In this document: positions 33,300 through 44,602 of the stretch, piece by piece
Layout of the letters: each line of letters starts with the position of its first letter
How positions within the stretch are numbered: the stretch's first letter is position 1
Assembly (NCBI GenBank): GCA_963575745.1
Contig: CAUYUJ010020571.1
Coordinates: 65,001-120,881, forward strand
Source: Prorocentrum cordatum
Lineage: Eukaryota; Sar; Dinophyceae; Prorocentrales; Prorocentraceae
Direction of reading: 5' to 3'
Length of the DNA: 55,881 bases
Translations under genes and position numbers: made by a program
The notes under the pieces: generated by a model
Told to the model about the DNA's origin: nothing
Seen by the model: the letters and a program-made list of their open reading frames with translations, nothing else
The model's database searches: none

Positions 33300-34440
33300 T
33301 GAGTGATGATGTTGGGCTACCGCTTTGCTGCTGCCTTCTCGCTCAGCAGCGCCGTTGCCTGCTGTCACTGCCGACGTCTGCTCTTCTCGCACTCGATGAT
33401 CAGGGCGCTGCAGTGGATGATGCTGGGCTCCAGCTGCACGACCACCATCTCGCTCAGCAGCGCCTTTGTTTGCTGTCGCTGCCAACGCCTACTCTTCTCT
33501 CACGCGCTGTTCAGGGCGCTGTAGGTGATGATGTTGGGCTCCAGCTGCACGACCACCATCTCGCTCAGCAACGCCATTGGCTGCTGTCACTGCCAACGCC
33601 CGCCCTTCTCGCACCAGCTGTTCCGGACGTGGTAGGCGATGATGTTGGGCTCCAGCTGCACGACCGCCATCGCGCTCAGCAGCGCCACAGTCTGCAACCG
33701 CTGCCGACGACTGCTCTTCCCGCACGCGCTGTTCACAGTGACGTGCGTGATGATGTTGGGCTCCAGCTTCACTGCCAAAATCTCGTCCAGCAGCGCCACA
33801 TCCTGCTGCCGCTGCTGGCGCCTGCTCTTCACGCGCGCGCTCTACACAGTGCCGTAGGTGATGATGTTGGGCTCCAGCTTCGCTGCCACCATCTCGCCCA
33901 GCATCGCCGCGACCTGCTGCCACTGCTGCCGCCTGCTCTTCTCGCACGCGCTCTTCACAGTGCCGTTGGTGAAGATGGTGGGCTCCAGCTTCACGTCCAA
34001 GGTCTCGCCCGGCAGCGGTGCTGCCTGCTGCCACTGCCGACGCCTGCTCTTCTCGCACACGCTGTTTACCGTGCCAGAGTTGATGAGCGTGGGCTTCAGC
34101 TTCGCGACTGGGGCCTCGACCAGCAGCGCCACATCCTGCTGCCGCTGCTGCCGCTTGCTCTTCACGCACGCGCTCTTCACAGTGCCGTAGGCGATGGTGT
34201 TGGGCTCCAGCCTCGCTGCCACAATCTCGCCCAGCAGCGCCACAACCTGCTGCCGCTGCTGCCGCCTGCTCTTCTCGCGCGCGCTCTTCACAGTGCCGTT
34301 GGTGAAGATGGCGGGCTCCAGCTTCACGTCCAGGGGCTCGCCCGTCAGCGCCACGGCCATCTGTCACTGCCCAGGCCTGCCCTTCTCGCACCAGCCGTTC
34401 AGGACGAAGTGGGTCATGATGTTGAGCGCCATCTTCACGA
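33300..34440 (-). pseudogene. PPR-repeat protein, decayed
   Basis: From an ATG at 34432 (minus) one reading frame keeps 35-36-residue units over 1.1 kb. A typical unit reads VALLGEIVAARLEPNTIAYG followed by TVKSACVKSKRQQRQQ, the dinoflagellate variant of the pentatricopeptide repeat (organellar RNA binding). About ten units can be counted. The frame contains roughly six stops but no frameshift. Three of the stops are the same TGA at the same position of the unit (after W/G-Q near 34362, 33586 and 33368), where sister units carry CGA or CGG, so they look like CpG transitions. A conserved upstream part was not found. Confidence 0.75.
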
Positions 34441-34815
34441 TCAGCTGCCGCCGCCAGCGGCCCGCCAGAGGCGGCCGCGGCGGCGGCGGCGGCGGCCGCG
34501 GCGGGCGCATCGGCGGGCGCGGCGGCCCCCGCGGCCGCGGCGGCCACAGCGGCGGCCTCGCCGCGGCCGGCCGCCGCCACGGCCGCAGCGGCCGCGGCGG
34601 CGGCGGCGGCGCGGGCGACAGCGCCGCCGGCCGCGCCGAGGCCGACAGGGGCCACGCCGGCCGCGGGCCGCCGGGCCACGCCGGGCCACGGCGGTGCCGC
34701 CGCCGCGGGCCACGCCGGGCCGCGGCGGCTGCAGGCCGGCCGGGCCAGCCGCGGCGGCGGCGCAGCTAGTGGCGGCGCGCCGCTGCCGCCGCCGCCGCGC
34801 CGAGCGCGACGCCAT
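34440..34815. repeat. GCC/CGG-rich low-complexity block
   Basis: About 375 bp of GGCGGC/GCCGCG repeat with poly-Ala (minus) and poly-Arg (plus) frames. It lies just upstream of the PPR array on its strand, so it could have been an alanine-rich leader, but the bias alone explains the open frames. Confidence 0.7.
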
Positions 34816-35235
34816 GGCCGAACGGGCGGGGGCGCGGAGGGGGGCGACCCCCTCGCACGTCCCCGCGGGCGGGGAGGCCGAGGACCGAGGGGCGGAGGCC
34901 CGGCCAGCCGCTGTGGAACCGCTTGAGCCAGAGCGGCTTGAGCTAGGCTGCGGAAAGGTGGTGGCGATACGCGAAGCGTCAATATGCCTTCCAAAATCAT
35001 GGGCAGTCTGACAACTCCAGCTGCTTCCCAGCGGCCGTGACCTTGCCAAAGAGGCTGACGAGGCAAGGGAGGGAGGGGCGAGGCAGGAGGCGGAGAGAGC
35101 GGGGGAAGGAGGCCGCCGCTTTGGCCGTCGGCCAGGGAACGCCGTGCGCTCGCACGACGGAGGCCGCGGCAAGAAGAGGGGGCGTGGGACGGGGGCGGGG
35201 ATGGGGGGGCCAGGAGGAAAAAAGAGAGGGCGGCC
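34816..35235. other. No supported gene
   Basis: GC-rich sequence. Long frames on both strands extend from neighbouring repeats. No motif is recognised. Confidence 0.4.
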
Positions 35236-35369
35236 AGGATGGGGCAGGAGGAGGAGGAAGAAGGAGAAGAGGAGGAATAATGAGGAATAGGGGGAGGAGG
35301 ACGAGGAGGAGGAGGAGGAGGCAGAGGAGGAGGAGGAGGAGAGGAAAGAGACCTCCACTACGACGGTGC

Positions 35370-35454
<85 letters not shown>

Positions 35455-35475
35455 AGCAACGGCGACGATGGGGAC
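35236..35475. repeat. GAG then GAC microsatellites
   Basis: GAG-rich run (35245-35350) followed by GAC/GACGG run (35365-35475). Confidence 0.95.
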
Positions 35476-35719
35476 GACGACAGAAGACGTGGCCGAGCTC
35501 TTCAATCCCGACCATCATTGAGGGCGTGAGGCGTGAGTGGGTTAGCTAGTTCTTCCAGTCCCTTTACCTGCCTCCACTCCCTTCCTCCCCTCCTCTCCCT
35601 TCTCCTCCTGGGCCCCTCGGCCCTCGGCCTAGATCAACGGAACTAGCCTGGGCATCTCCTCTCGATGGGCCTGCGGGGACAAGCGAATCGCCAAGACAAG
35701 CCACTGTTTGTAAACGTAG

Positions 35720-35839
35720 TAATATAATACCATTAATAATGATGATAACCATACTGATAACGATAATACTAGCAATAACAATAATAAAAGTAATATTAGC
35801 AGTAGTAATCATAATGCTGATAATACTAACATTTACGAA

Positions 35840-35892
<53 letters not shown>

Positions 35893-35900
35893 ATACTACT

Positions 35901-35950
<50 letters not shown>

Positions 35951-35983
35951 TTCTACTACTACTACTACTACTACTACTACTAT

Positions 35984-36025
<42 letters not shown>

Positions 36026-36121
36026 CACTACAAATAGTAATAACACGACTAACAGTAATAGTAGTACTACTACGATTACTACTACTACTACTACTACTCC
36101 TACTACTACCACTACTACTAT

Positions 36122-36163
<42 letters not shown>

Positions 36164-36365
36164 GATTATTAATAATAATCATAATACTAATAATAGTAGT
36201 AATCAGAATAATACCGTTAATAATAATAATAATAATAGTAATAATAATAACAATAATACTAGAAGAATGATAATAATAACAACAACAATAATATTATTAA
36301 TAATGATAATAAAAATATTAATACTAGTAATAATATAATAGTAATAGTGATAAAAATACTACGAC
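35720..36365. repeat. (ACT)n and (AAT)n microsatellite block
   Basis: AT-rich TAATA/ATAATA sequence around a long ACT array (about 35838-36165), then AAT/ATA sequence. It is the most AT-rich part of the window. Confidence 0.95.
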
Positions 36366-36673
36366 ACAATTCATGAAGGTTGCGCTTTGCGCTAGCGGCA
36401 CTGCGCGCGCGAACACCAAGGCGCCGCTGGGCCTCTCACTCCAACATCGCGCCGCCGCGCTCGCAGAGCTGAGCCATGGCGCCCAGCGGTGGGCGCCCTG
36501 GGCCGACGGTGCACCCGCGCGGGCCGCGGTGGCAGAAAGGAGGGCGGCAAAGAGGGAGGGACAGAAGCACGACTATACATACATAGATATTCGACATTGG
36601 CATGAAAGAGAGAAGAGACATAAATAAACATATATATAGAGAGAGAGAGATAATAAATCATCCCGGCAAAGCA
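36366..36673. other. GC island, no supported gene
   Basis: An ATG at 36373 opens an 84-codon Ala/Arg-rich frame without motif, followed by a TA/GA dinucleotide run (36624-36652). I do not support a gene. Confidence 0.4.
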
Positions 36674-37604
36674 ACCTAACAGCGCTGTGTAGAAGCATAT
36701 ATGAAAGCATTCCCCTTAAGATTCAGATGAAAATCCAGTTGTAGAATTCTGCTGTTCTCGCAGTCGTAGTCGCATTCGCGATGACAGTCGCAGCGGCAAC
36801 GGCAGTCGCAGTCACAGCCTCAGCCTCAGCCTGCCTCAGCCTCAGCCTCAGCCTGCCTCAGCCTCAGCCTGCCTCAGCCTCAGCCTCAGCCTCAGTCTGC
36901 CTTCAGCCTCGGCCTCAGCCTCAGCCTGCCTCAGCCTCAGCCTGCATCAGCCTCAGCCTCAGCCTCAGCCTGCCTCAGCATCAGCCTGCTTCAGCCTCAG
37001 CCTCAGCCTGCCTCAGCCTCAGCCTCAGTCTGCTTCAGCCTCAGCCTCAGTCTGCCTTCAGCCTCGGCCTCAGCCTCAGCCTGCCTCAGCCTCAGCCTGC
37101 CTCGGCCGCAGCATCAGCCTGCCTCAGCATTCAAAATGTGGCCCAGGAATGGGTTCTGGGAACTAGAAGAACACGAAGTGGCCTACAGTTGGCTCCGGGC
37201 ATTCAAAATCATGCCCAGGAATGGAGTTCTGGGAACTTGAAGAGCACGAAGTGGCCTACAGTTGGCTCCGGGCATCCAAAATGTGGCCCGGGAATGAGTT
37301 CTGGGAACTCGAAGAGCACGAAGTGGCCTACAGTTGGCTCCGGGCATCCAAAATGTGGCCCGGGAAAGGAGTTCTGGGAAGTCGAAGAGCACGAAGTGGC
37401 ATACAGTTGGCTCCGGGCATTCAGAATGTGGCCCGGGAATGGAGTTCTGGGAGGTCGAAGAGCACGAAGTGTGTGACTGTTTGCAAAAACGAGTGCGGCG
37501 GCAGCCGCGGCGGCAGCCTGTCCAGGTCCCGCCCAGACCCCCCTGAGGAGTCATGATGCTCTCTTTTGAGACCACTAGAAACCTATCAGCAAGAGCTGTT
37601 AGGT
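36674..37604. repeat. Composite module G, inverted copy
   Basis: Reverse orientation relative to modules A-F, bounded by ACCTAACAGC and GCTGTTAGGT. The conserved tail comes first (GTAGAATTCTGCTGTTCTCG), then the CTGAGG array read as CAGCCT (36810-37130), then the 72-bp minisatellite and head. Confidence 0.78.
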
Positions 37605-37623
37605 AAATTATCCCGGCAAAGCA

Positions 37624-39276
37624 ACCTAACAGCGATGTGTAGAAGCATATATGGAAACATTCCCCTTAAGATCCAGATGAGAATCCAGTTGTAGAATTCT
37701 CCTGTTCTCGCAGTCGCAGTCGCATTCGCGATGACAGTCGCAGTGGCAACGGCAGTCACAGTCACAGCCTCAGCCTCAGCCTGCCTCAGTATCAGCCTGC
37801 CTCAGCCTCAGCCTCAGCCTGCCTCAGCCTCAGCCTCAGCCTCAGCCTCAGCCTCTTCAGCCTCAGCCTCAGTCTGCCTTCAGCCTCGGCCTCAGCCTCA
37901 GCCTGCCTCAGCCTCAGCCTGCATCAGCCTCAGCCTCAGCCTCAGCCTCAGCCTCAGCCTCAGCCTCCGCATCAGCCTGCCTCAGCCTCAGCCTCAGCCT
38001 GCCTCAGCCTCAGCCTCAGCCTGCCTCAGCCTCAGCCTCAACCTTTTCCTCAGCATCAGCCTGCCTCAGCCTCAGCATCAGCCTGCCTCGGCCTCAGCCT
38101 CAGCCTGCTTCAGCCTCAGCCTCAGTCTGCCTTCAGCCTCGGCCTCAGCCTCAGCCAGCCTCAGCCTCAGCCTGCATCAGCCTCAGCCTCAGCCTCAGCC
38201 TGCCTCAGCCTCAGCCTGCCTCAGCGTCTGCCTCAGCCTGCCTCAGCCTCAGCCTCAGCCACAGCCCTCAGCCTCAGCCTGCCTCAGCCTCAGCCTGCAT
38301 CAGCCTCAGCCTCAGCCTCAGCCTGCCTCAGCATCAGCCTGCCTCAGCCTCAGCCTCAGCCTGCCTCAGCCTCAGCCTCAGCCTGCCAGCCTCAGCCTCA
38401 GTCTGCCTTCAGCCTCGGCCTCAGCCTCCTGCCTCAGCCTCAGCCTCAGCCTCAGCCTCAGCCTCAGCCTGCCTCAGCCTGCCTCAGCCTCAGCCTCAGC
38501 CTCAGCCTGCCTCAGCCTCAGCCTGCCTCAGCCTCAGCCTCAGCCTGCCTCAGCCTCAGCCTCAGCCTGCTTCAGCTTCAGCCTCAACCTTAGCCTCAGC
38601 CTCAACCTTTTCCTCAGCCTCAGCCTCAGCCTGCATCAGCCTCAGCCTCAGCCTCAGCCTGCCTCAGCATCAGCCTGCCTCAGCGTCTGCCTCAGCCTCA
38701 GCCTCAGCCTCAGCCTCAACCTCAGCCTCAGCCTCAGCCTGCCTCAGCCTCAGCCTGCCTCAGCCTCAGCCTCAGCCTGCCTCAGCAGCAGCCTGCCTCA
38801 GCCTCAGTTGGCTACGGGCATTCAAAATGTGGCCCGGGAATGGAGTTCTGGGAACTCGAAGAGCACGAAATGGCCTACAGTTGGCTCCGGGCATTCAAAA
38901 TGTGGCCCGGGAATGGAGTTCTGAGAACTCGAAGAGCACGAAGTGGCCTACAGTTGGCTCCGGGCATTCAAAATGTGGCCCGGGAATGGAGTTCTGGGGA
39001 CTCGAAGACCACGAAGTGGCCTACAGTTGGCTCCGGGCATTCAAAATGTGGCCCGGGAGTGGAGTTCTGGGAAGTCGAAGAGCACGAAGTCCGGGCATTC
39101 AGAATGTGGCCCGGGAATGGAGTTCTGGGAGGTCGAAGAGCACGAAGTGTGTGACTGCTGTTGGCTTAAAACGACTTCTGCGGCACCCTGTCCGGCTCCC
39201 GCCCAGACCCCCCTGTGGAGTCATCTGCTGCTCTCTTTTAAGACTACTAGAAACCTATCAGTCTTCGCTGTTAGGT
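37624..39276. repeat. Composite module H, inverted copy
   Basis: As module G, with a much longer CAGCCT array (about 37765-38810). The plus frame reads poly-Ser/Ala/Gln/Pro throughout, a by-product of the hexamer. Confidence 0.78.
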
Positions 39277-39388
39277 AAAAGAGAAAGAGGGAGAGAGAGC
39301 GAGAGAGGAGAGGACAGGAGAGGAGAGAGCAGAGGAGAACATTCAGAAACAAATGAAGGAGTGTGCGTATGTATACAGATGTGTTGTT

Positions 39389-39497
39389 CTTGTACGGGAA
39401 TCCTTGGCACGTTTCGGTTTAGGCCGCCCTGTGTTGCAGCATCCAGGCGCAACCACTGTCATCCAGGTCTCTCCGCAACCGCGGCGGCTCAAAGCAA
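39389..39497 (+). repeat. Retroelement 2 terminal direct repeat, left
   Basis: Starts CTTGTACGGGAATCCTTGGC and ends GGCTCAAAGCAA. About 90% identical by eye to 45622-45730. Both copies also keep an open frame with FGLGRP and TVIQVSPQP, so a short coding role cannot be excluded. Confidence 0.88.
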
Positions 39498-39521
39498 AGA
39501 GGACCAGCGGGCCTCGGCCCG

Positions 39522-41110
39522 ATGGCCGGGCACGTCGCCGTGCGAGCCCTGGAGTGGGCTCGGCGGCGCCGCGGGGGCCTACCTGGCGCGGTGCCCGACG
39601 TGCCCGCCGGTGCCCGACTGCCGGTGCGCCGCGTGCCCGGCGTGCCCGCCGCCTGCGGCCTGTGCCCCCTGCCCAGCGTGCCCGGGCTGCCAAGAGGGGG
39701 CGTCGCTGCCCCGCCCTCGCCGGCGTGGCCGCCGGCGGAGAGCTGCCCCGTGCCGCCGGAGGGCGAGCGCGCGGGGCCCGCGGGGCTGGCCCCCGCCTGG
39801 GGCCTGTGGGCGGCGCTGGCGCTCGGCGTGGCCGTCGGGGTGGCGCTGGCGGCGGTGCTGCAGGTGGCCTGGAGCGGCTCGAGGTGCTGCTTGAAGCGAG
39901 TGGCGAGCCGCAGCGATGGCGCTGGACCCGGGGGTGAAGGAGTGGGCGTTCGTGCCGTACGCAGACGACGAGCATTTGTGGCACCAGAGGCTGGTCCTCG
40001 GGCAGGCGGGGTTGTCGGATTCTAATCCTCAGCCCGGACGGGGACGTCTACGCGGAGGGCTACGGCGACGACAGCGTGGACGTGGCCGCAGTCAGGTACT
40101 CGGCGGCCTGGGCGGCGGTGCCGGCTGGGGTGCCCCCTGGCCGCGTTACCGGCTGGGGGGCCCCCTGGCCGCGTTATACCGCTTCCGCCAGGAGCCGACG
40201 ACTGCCGAGAGGGCGAGGGCGATGGCGGACGCTCAGGCGGAGTGCCAGCGGATTGCGGCCGTCCGAGGCGACCCGCAGCTGCTGGTGAACCTGGTCTTTC
40301 TGAAGCCGCTGGCGGCGGCTGGAGCCCTCGTCCCGGCGGCCGCGCAGCCTGCCCGGATCGGGCCTCTGCAGGGGGCAGCGGCGGCCGCGCCAGCGCGGGC
40401 CGCGTGGCGGGCCGCGACGGCGCGTTCAGGTACGGCGACGTCGTGGACCACGCGAGGAGCGCCCTGGCCGTCGGCAGCCGCGACGTCCACGTGCTGCCTG
40501 ACCGGAGCGGGGTCTTCGCGGGTTACGTGGACCCCGCGGACGAGGCCTCCTTCTTAGTCTTCGACCGTGCTGTCGCCGCGGACGCTCGGATCACTCCGAT
40601 CAGGCGCAACCGTCAGGACCGACGGGGGCACGCGCGGGCGGAGATGATGGCAGCCATCAAGCAGGAGAGCTTCGGCAGCCTGTGGTGGGTTAAGTTCATC
40701 AGCCAGGAGCGTAGCGGCCTCTTCGGGCACCACGATCGTTTCAAGACGGCCTGCAGGCTGGTCTGGAACTCGCTGGGCGTCTTCGAGTGCTCGCCCAGGG
40801 GCTGCTGGTCGACCAGCTCGACGGGGGCAACTTCCCCATGGTCGAGCACCAGTTCCGGCGGCTCCAGACCATCGGGCTCGGGCACTCGGAGCGCGCGCGG
40901 GAGGCCGAGGCCAAGAACTACCAGGGGAAGATGTCCTTGGAGGAGCAGCTGGCCGTCGCCGGGACGACGAGGGCCTCGGCCGCGCCGATGGTCTGCCCAG
41001 AGCTGCTGGACTACGCGCGGCCCGAGGTGGAGCCGGAGGCGAAGCTGGCCAAGGACTTGAGTGCTGCGCGAGAAGAACGGGAAGCCCTCCGCAAGGGGCC
41101 GAAGGGGCAA
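39522..41110 (+). pseudogene. Gag-like ORF of retroelement 2
   Basis: The ATG at 39522 follows the left repeat. The N-terminal part is cysteine-proline rich in one frame (YLARCPTCPPVPDCRCAAC). A probable membrane segment, WGLWAALALGVAVGVALAAV, follows in the neighbouring frame (about 39800-39860). Then come DPGVKEWAFVPYADDEHLW (39920s), a YRFRQEPTTAERARAMA segment shifted by one frame, DRAVAADARITPIRRNRQ (about 40565) and YQGKMSLEEQLAVAG (about 40920). This order matches the abundant first ORF of dinoflagellate YR retroelements as I know it. Several frame changes are present. Biochemical function is not established; a particle or membrane-associated role is inferred. Confidence 0.6.
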
Positions 41111-41129
41111 CGACGCCCTCCTCGCGCCA

Positions 41130-42450
41130 GTCGGGCCCTTCAGGGGCGGGGCCCGACCGCCTTCCTCGCCCCGGGCCAGCTGCCGCGGCCGGTGATGGTC
41201 GCGCTGTCCCCCGCGATATCTTTCTGCTGCCCCGCTGGTCCGTCGGCTCCTTCTCGGGCGAGGGGGGCGCCGTCAGCCGGCCAGTGCGGCAGAGGATCGG
41301 CGCCCGCGCTGCCGTGGAGCTGGACTGCGACAGGGCCGCGCGGGGCCTCAACGGGATGTTCCGCCGCGCTCCGCAGCCAGAGCTCGGGCAGGGCGCCCGG
41401 GTCTCGTCTCGCGCGCGCAGCGCGAGGCCATCGACTTCATCGAGGAGTCTCTGCGAGCCCTGGGGGGCCCCCCCCAGGACTCACCCCCGCAGACGGGGGC
41501 GTCGCGCGGCGCGCTGGTGCGACGTGGACTCTGCCACGCTCGGGCCTTGCCGCCCCGACGCGATCTCACTGTCTTCGGTTTCGCATCGACCGGTTGCGCT
41601 GGAGATGCCGCGGGGGGGGGGTGCTGCGGGGGCGACGTCGCGCAGGATTTCATCTCTCAGCAATTGCTGCGCACCGAGAGGGCGAAGCTACGGCTGCGGG
41701 GCGCGGGGCTGGGGCGGGCGCGCTCTGACCCGGCGCTGCGACGTCGGGGTGCGCGCGAAGATTTCATTGGCACGGTGCGCGGGCGCGGCCTCGCCGATTG
41801 CCGAGTCCGGCGCGGAGATGTGGGCGCCTTCTTTGCGGAGAAGAATGATCGCCGATTGAGCGCGGTGATCGACTGCAAGCGAGCCAGCGCCTGGTTCGCG
41901 GGGCCCGCGGGAGTCAGCCTCTGCGCCGGGGGCGCCCTCTCCAGGGCGCCGACCTGAGCGGCGCCTTCTACCGCGCGAGCCTGCCCGAACCGCTCAGGGG
42001 GCACATCTCCTTAAGGCCAGTGCGGGCGTCTGCGGTGGGGGCGGCGCGCCTCGGCGGGGAGCCTCGCGCCCGCGGCGGCGTGAACTCCCCGCCCGGCTGC
42101 GCCCCCGATGGGGCGGGGCTGGGCGCTCTGGCGGAGCCGGCGCGCCCACGAGCGGATCGCCGTCGAGGCCGGCGCCACCCCCGCGCGGCGGATCGTGGAC
42201 AGGTGGGCCCCCCCGCCCCTCGCGCCGGGCGGCCGCTTGGAGTGCGCAGGCAACTTCGCCGTCGGCGCGGGCAAGGGGCGGGCTTCCAGCGTCGTCGACC
42301 GGGCGGGTGGTCAACGCGTCGCGGCCCCGCGGGCTCGAGGTGTAGACAGAGGACCGCGCCGGTGAAGGGCTCCAAGAGTCGGAGGCGCTGGGGTGGCGCA
42401 TCGACCGACGTCGGTGCGCGGTCCGCCCCACGCGCGTTCGGCTCTGGCGC
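41130..42450 (+). pseudogene. Reverse transcriptase remnant, retroelement 2
   Basis: RPDAISLSSVSHRPVAL (about 41550-41605) is followed, after a run of ten G at 41612-41621, by QDFISQQLLRTERAKLRLRG in another frame. Next come VGAFFAEKNDRRLSAVIDCK (about 41820-41880), the FFVxKKDGRxRxxxDCR block of this RT family, then SGAFYRASLPEPLR (about 41957-42000) and WALWRSRRAHERIAVEAG (about 42120-42170). The catalytic YVDNF-type motif appears as CAGNFAV near 42246, so the aspartate is lost. Confidence 0.7.
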
Positions 42451-42699
42451 GCCCGCCTCGCCGTCCGCGGCGCCCTCCCCCGCGGGCGGCTGCGCGGCCG
42501 CGACCTCGAAGCTGCTGGGCCACCTGGTCTCCATCTCGTTGATCGAGCGGGAGGGCGCGCCCCTGTTCCGGAGTTCGTGCGCCTCCGCCCGCAAGTGCCG
42601 CGACGCCGAGGCGGCGCCGTGGCCGGCCGTGCGCCGGGAGTTGGGGCACTGCGGCGGCATCTCGCCCTTTCTCTGGCGCAACCTCAAGACGCCGTGGAC

Positions 42700-43330
42700 A
42701 GACGAGCTCGTCGTGGTGGGCGCCAGCGAGTGGGGCATCGGGGCCTGCGTCGCTCCTGCTCCTTCCACGCCGGCGCAGCGGCTTTGGCACGTCTGCGAGC
42801 GGTGGCGGCGGCGGCGCGGCATGGCCAGCACCGCTCCGCGACGGCGCGCGGGGGCCGCGGCCGCCGCGGCGGCATTGGCGGGGGGCCCCGCCGACGCGGC
42901 CCCCTGCGCGCTGGGCGCCGAGCTGGCTGACGACGGGGGCAGCGGGGCTGGAGGTCGGGACTCCGTCGGCGACGCCTTCGACGAGGTGCCGTCCGAGGTC
43001 ATCGCGCTTCCCTGGTGGACCGTGGTCCGCCACCGCTGGCGGCGGCCCGAGGAGAGCACGCCCATGGCCGAGGCGAGGGCGGCGCTGCACGGCATCCAGC
43101 ACTTGGCGAGTGCCTCTCGACATCGCGGCCGGCGCGTCGTTGTGCTGGGAGACTCCATGAGCGACGCTGGAGCCGTTGGTCGGTTTCGGAGCGGTTCCTA
43201 CAAAATGCTGCGCATCCCCCAGGCCATCGGGGCCGCCACCCCGCCACCGCCCTTCACTACCGATGGTTGCCGTCGGAGTGGGGCGCAGCCGACAACCCGT
43301 CGAGGGGCAGGTTCGCGCCCTCGGCCCCGC
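42700..43330 (+). pseudogene. RNase H remnant, retroelement 2
   Basis: VVVGASEWGIGACVA (about 42711-42755) matches the first-aspartate motif VDASEWG with Asp changed to Gly. EESTPMAEARAALHGIQHL (about 43050-43107) holds the glutamate, and VVVLGDSMSDAGAVGRF (about 43137-43187) the second aspartate. PSEWGAADNPSRG (43267-43305, another frame) matches the final motif. Here the domain is contiguous, unlike in element 1. Confidence 0.7.
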
Positions 43331-43639
43331 GGCCGCTTCGGGCCGCGGGCCGCGCTGCGGCGCGCCCAGGCGCCGGCGGCCATGGCTTGCGCCAAGGAGG
43401 CGGCCGCTGGGTCGGCGTGCATCAAGGCCTCCCCCGCGGACCTGGAGGCCGCCGGCCGCCGGGGCCGCCCCCGCGGTCCAGCCGGCCCGCTCCGCGGGCG
43501 GGCGGCCGCGACGTGGGGCGCCGGCGGCGAGCGGCCTGCGCCGGCCGGCTGCTGGCCCCTGCCCGGGGGGCCAGCGGGCAGGAGGCGGCGGCGGGTGGAA
43601 GCCGCCGCGGCCACTGCTGGACGCCGACGGGCTCAGGCG

Positions 43640-44602
43640 GCCCAGCTGCCAGGCCTCAGTGTGCTCGAGACGGGGTCGGCCACGGCGGCGACGCGGGCGC
43701 AGTACTTGGAGGCTTTCGATTCGTTCAAGGCCTGGCTGGGGGCGAGGGGCGACTGCCCGTCGAGCCTCGACTACTACGACGGGCAGCTGGTCCTGCGCCT
43801 GGACGAGCTCTGCCTGGACGGCGAGGGGATCGGGCCGCGGAGAAGCTGTTCGCGTCGGTTTTTTATTTCCTGGGGCTGAGGCGGCCGGCTCGCCGATTGC
43901 CCGCGCGCGGCGCGCTACGCGGGTTTTGGCGGCTGGCGCCGCCGGCGTCATGCACCCCGCTTCCGTTTGAGCTGCGAGCGGCCTTGGTGAACTGCCTCGT
44001 GCGCAGCGGGGAGCGGGGGGGGGGGGGCGCTGATGCTGCTGCGGCCCAGCTTCGAGCTGTACCTGCGGCCAGGCGAGCCGCGCCACATCCGGGCCACCGA
44101 CCTCGCGCGCCTGGCCCGCGGATGCCCGGGCCACGACAGCCGGGGCGTCGCTGCGCACGGCCGAGACGGAGGTGCTGTCGAAGACCGCCGAGTACGACGA
44201 GGCGCTGCAGCTGGGCCTTCCGCGGCAGGAGCTGTTGGGGCCGACGGTGGGGCGCCTCGTGGCCGCGAGGCCGGGGGGGGGACTGGCGGCGCCCCGCCGC
44301 GCGGGCGGCGCGCGGTGGCGCCGCGGGCGCCCGCGGGAGCGCGCGCCCGCCAGAGCCGCTGCTCTTCGAGGTGGCGCAGCTGCAGGTGCCCTCGGCCCTC
44401 CGCGACGCCGCCAGGGCGCTGAAGATAGACGGTCGTCTTAGACGAGTGCTTGCCCAACCTCCGCCCGCGCCAGCTGCGGCACGGGGGCGCGTCTCGCGAC
44501 TTCGGCAGCAAGGCGAGGCCCCTCGTTGACGTCCAGGGCAGAGGCCGGCGGCAGTCGCGGCATTCGGTCCGACGATGCGAGAAAGGAGCTCGGCTATCCT
44601 AG
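43640..44602 (+). pseudogene. Tyrosine recombinase remnant, retroelement 2
   Basis: ATRAQYLEAFDSFKAWLG (about 43683-43736) begins the N-terminal core-binding domain. EKLFASVFYFLG and PLPFELRAALVNCLVRSG follow in a second frame, and MLLRPSFELYLRPGEPRHI in a third, after a run of 13 G at 44015-44027. ETEVLSKTAEYDEALQLGL is next. After a run of nine G at 44273-44281 the frame holds LLFEVAQLQVPSALRDAA. The C-terminus keeps QLRHGGASRDF (44471-44503; box II RHGGAS) and SVRRCEKGARLS, ending at TAG 44600-44602. The residue expected to be the nucleophilic Tyr is Cys (TGC 44576-44578). The family would excise and integrate the element. Confidence 0.75.

Noticed and set aside
36373-36627. 84-codon ATG frame in a GC island
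   Set aside because: Composition-driven Ala/Arg frame between microsatellites, no motif.
37731-38924. 397-codon plus-strand frame, Ser/Ala/Gln/Pro-rich
   Set aside because: Pure translation of the CAGCCT hexamer array, which also lies in the opposite orientation in other modules.
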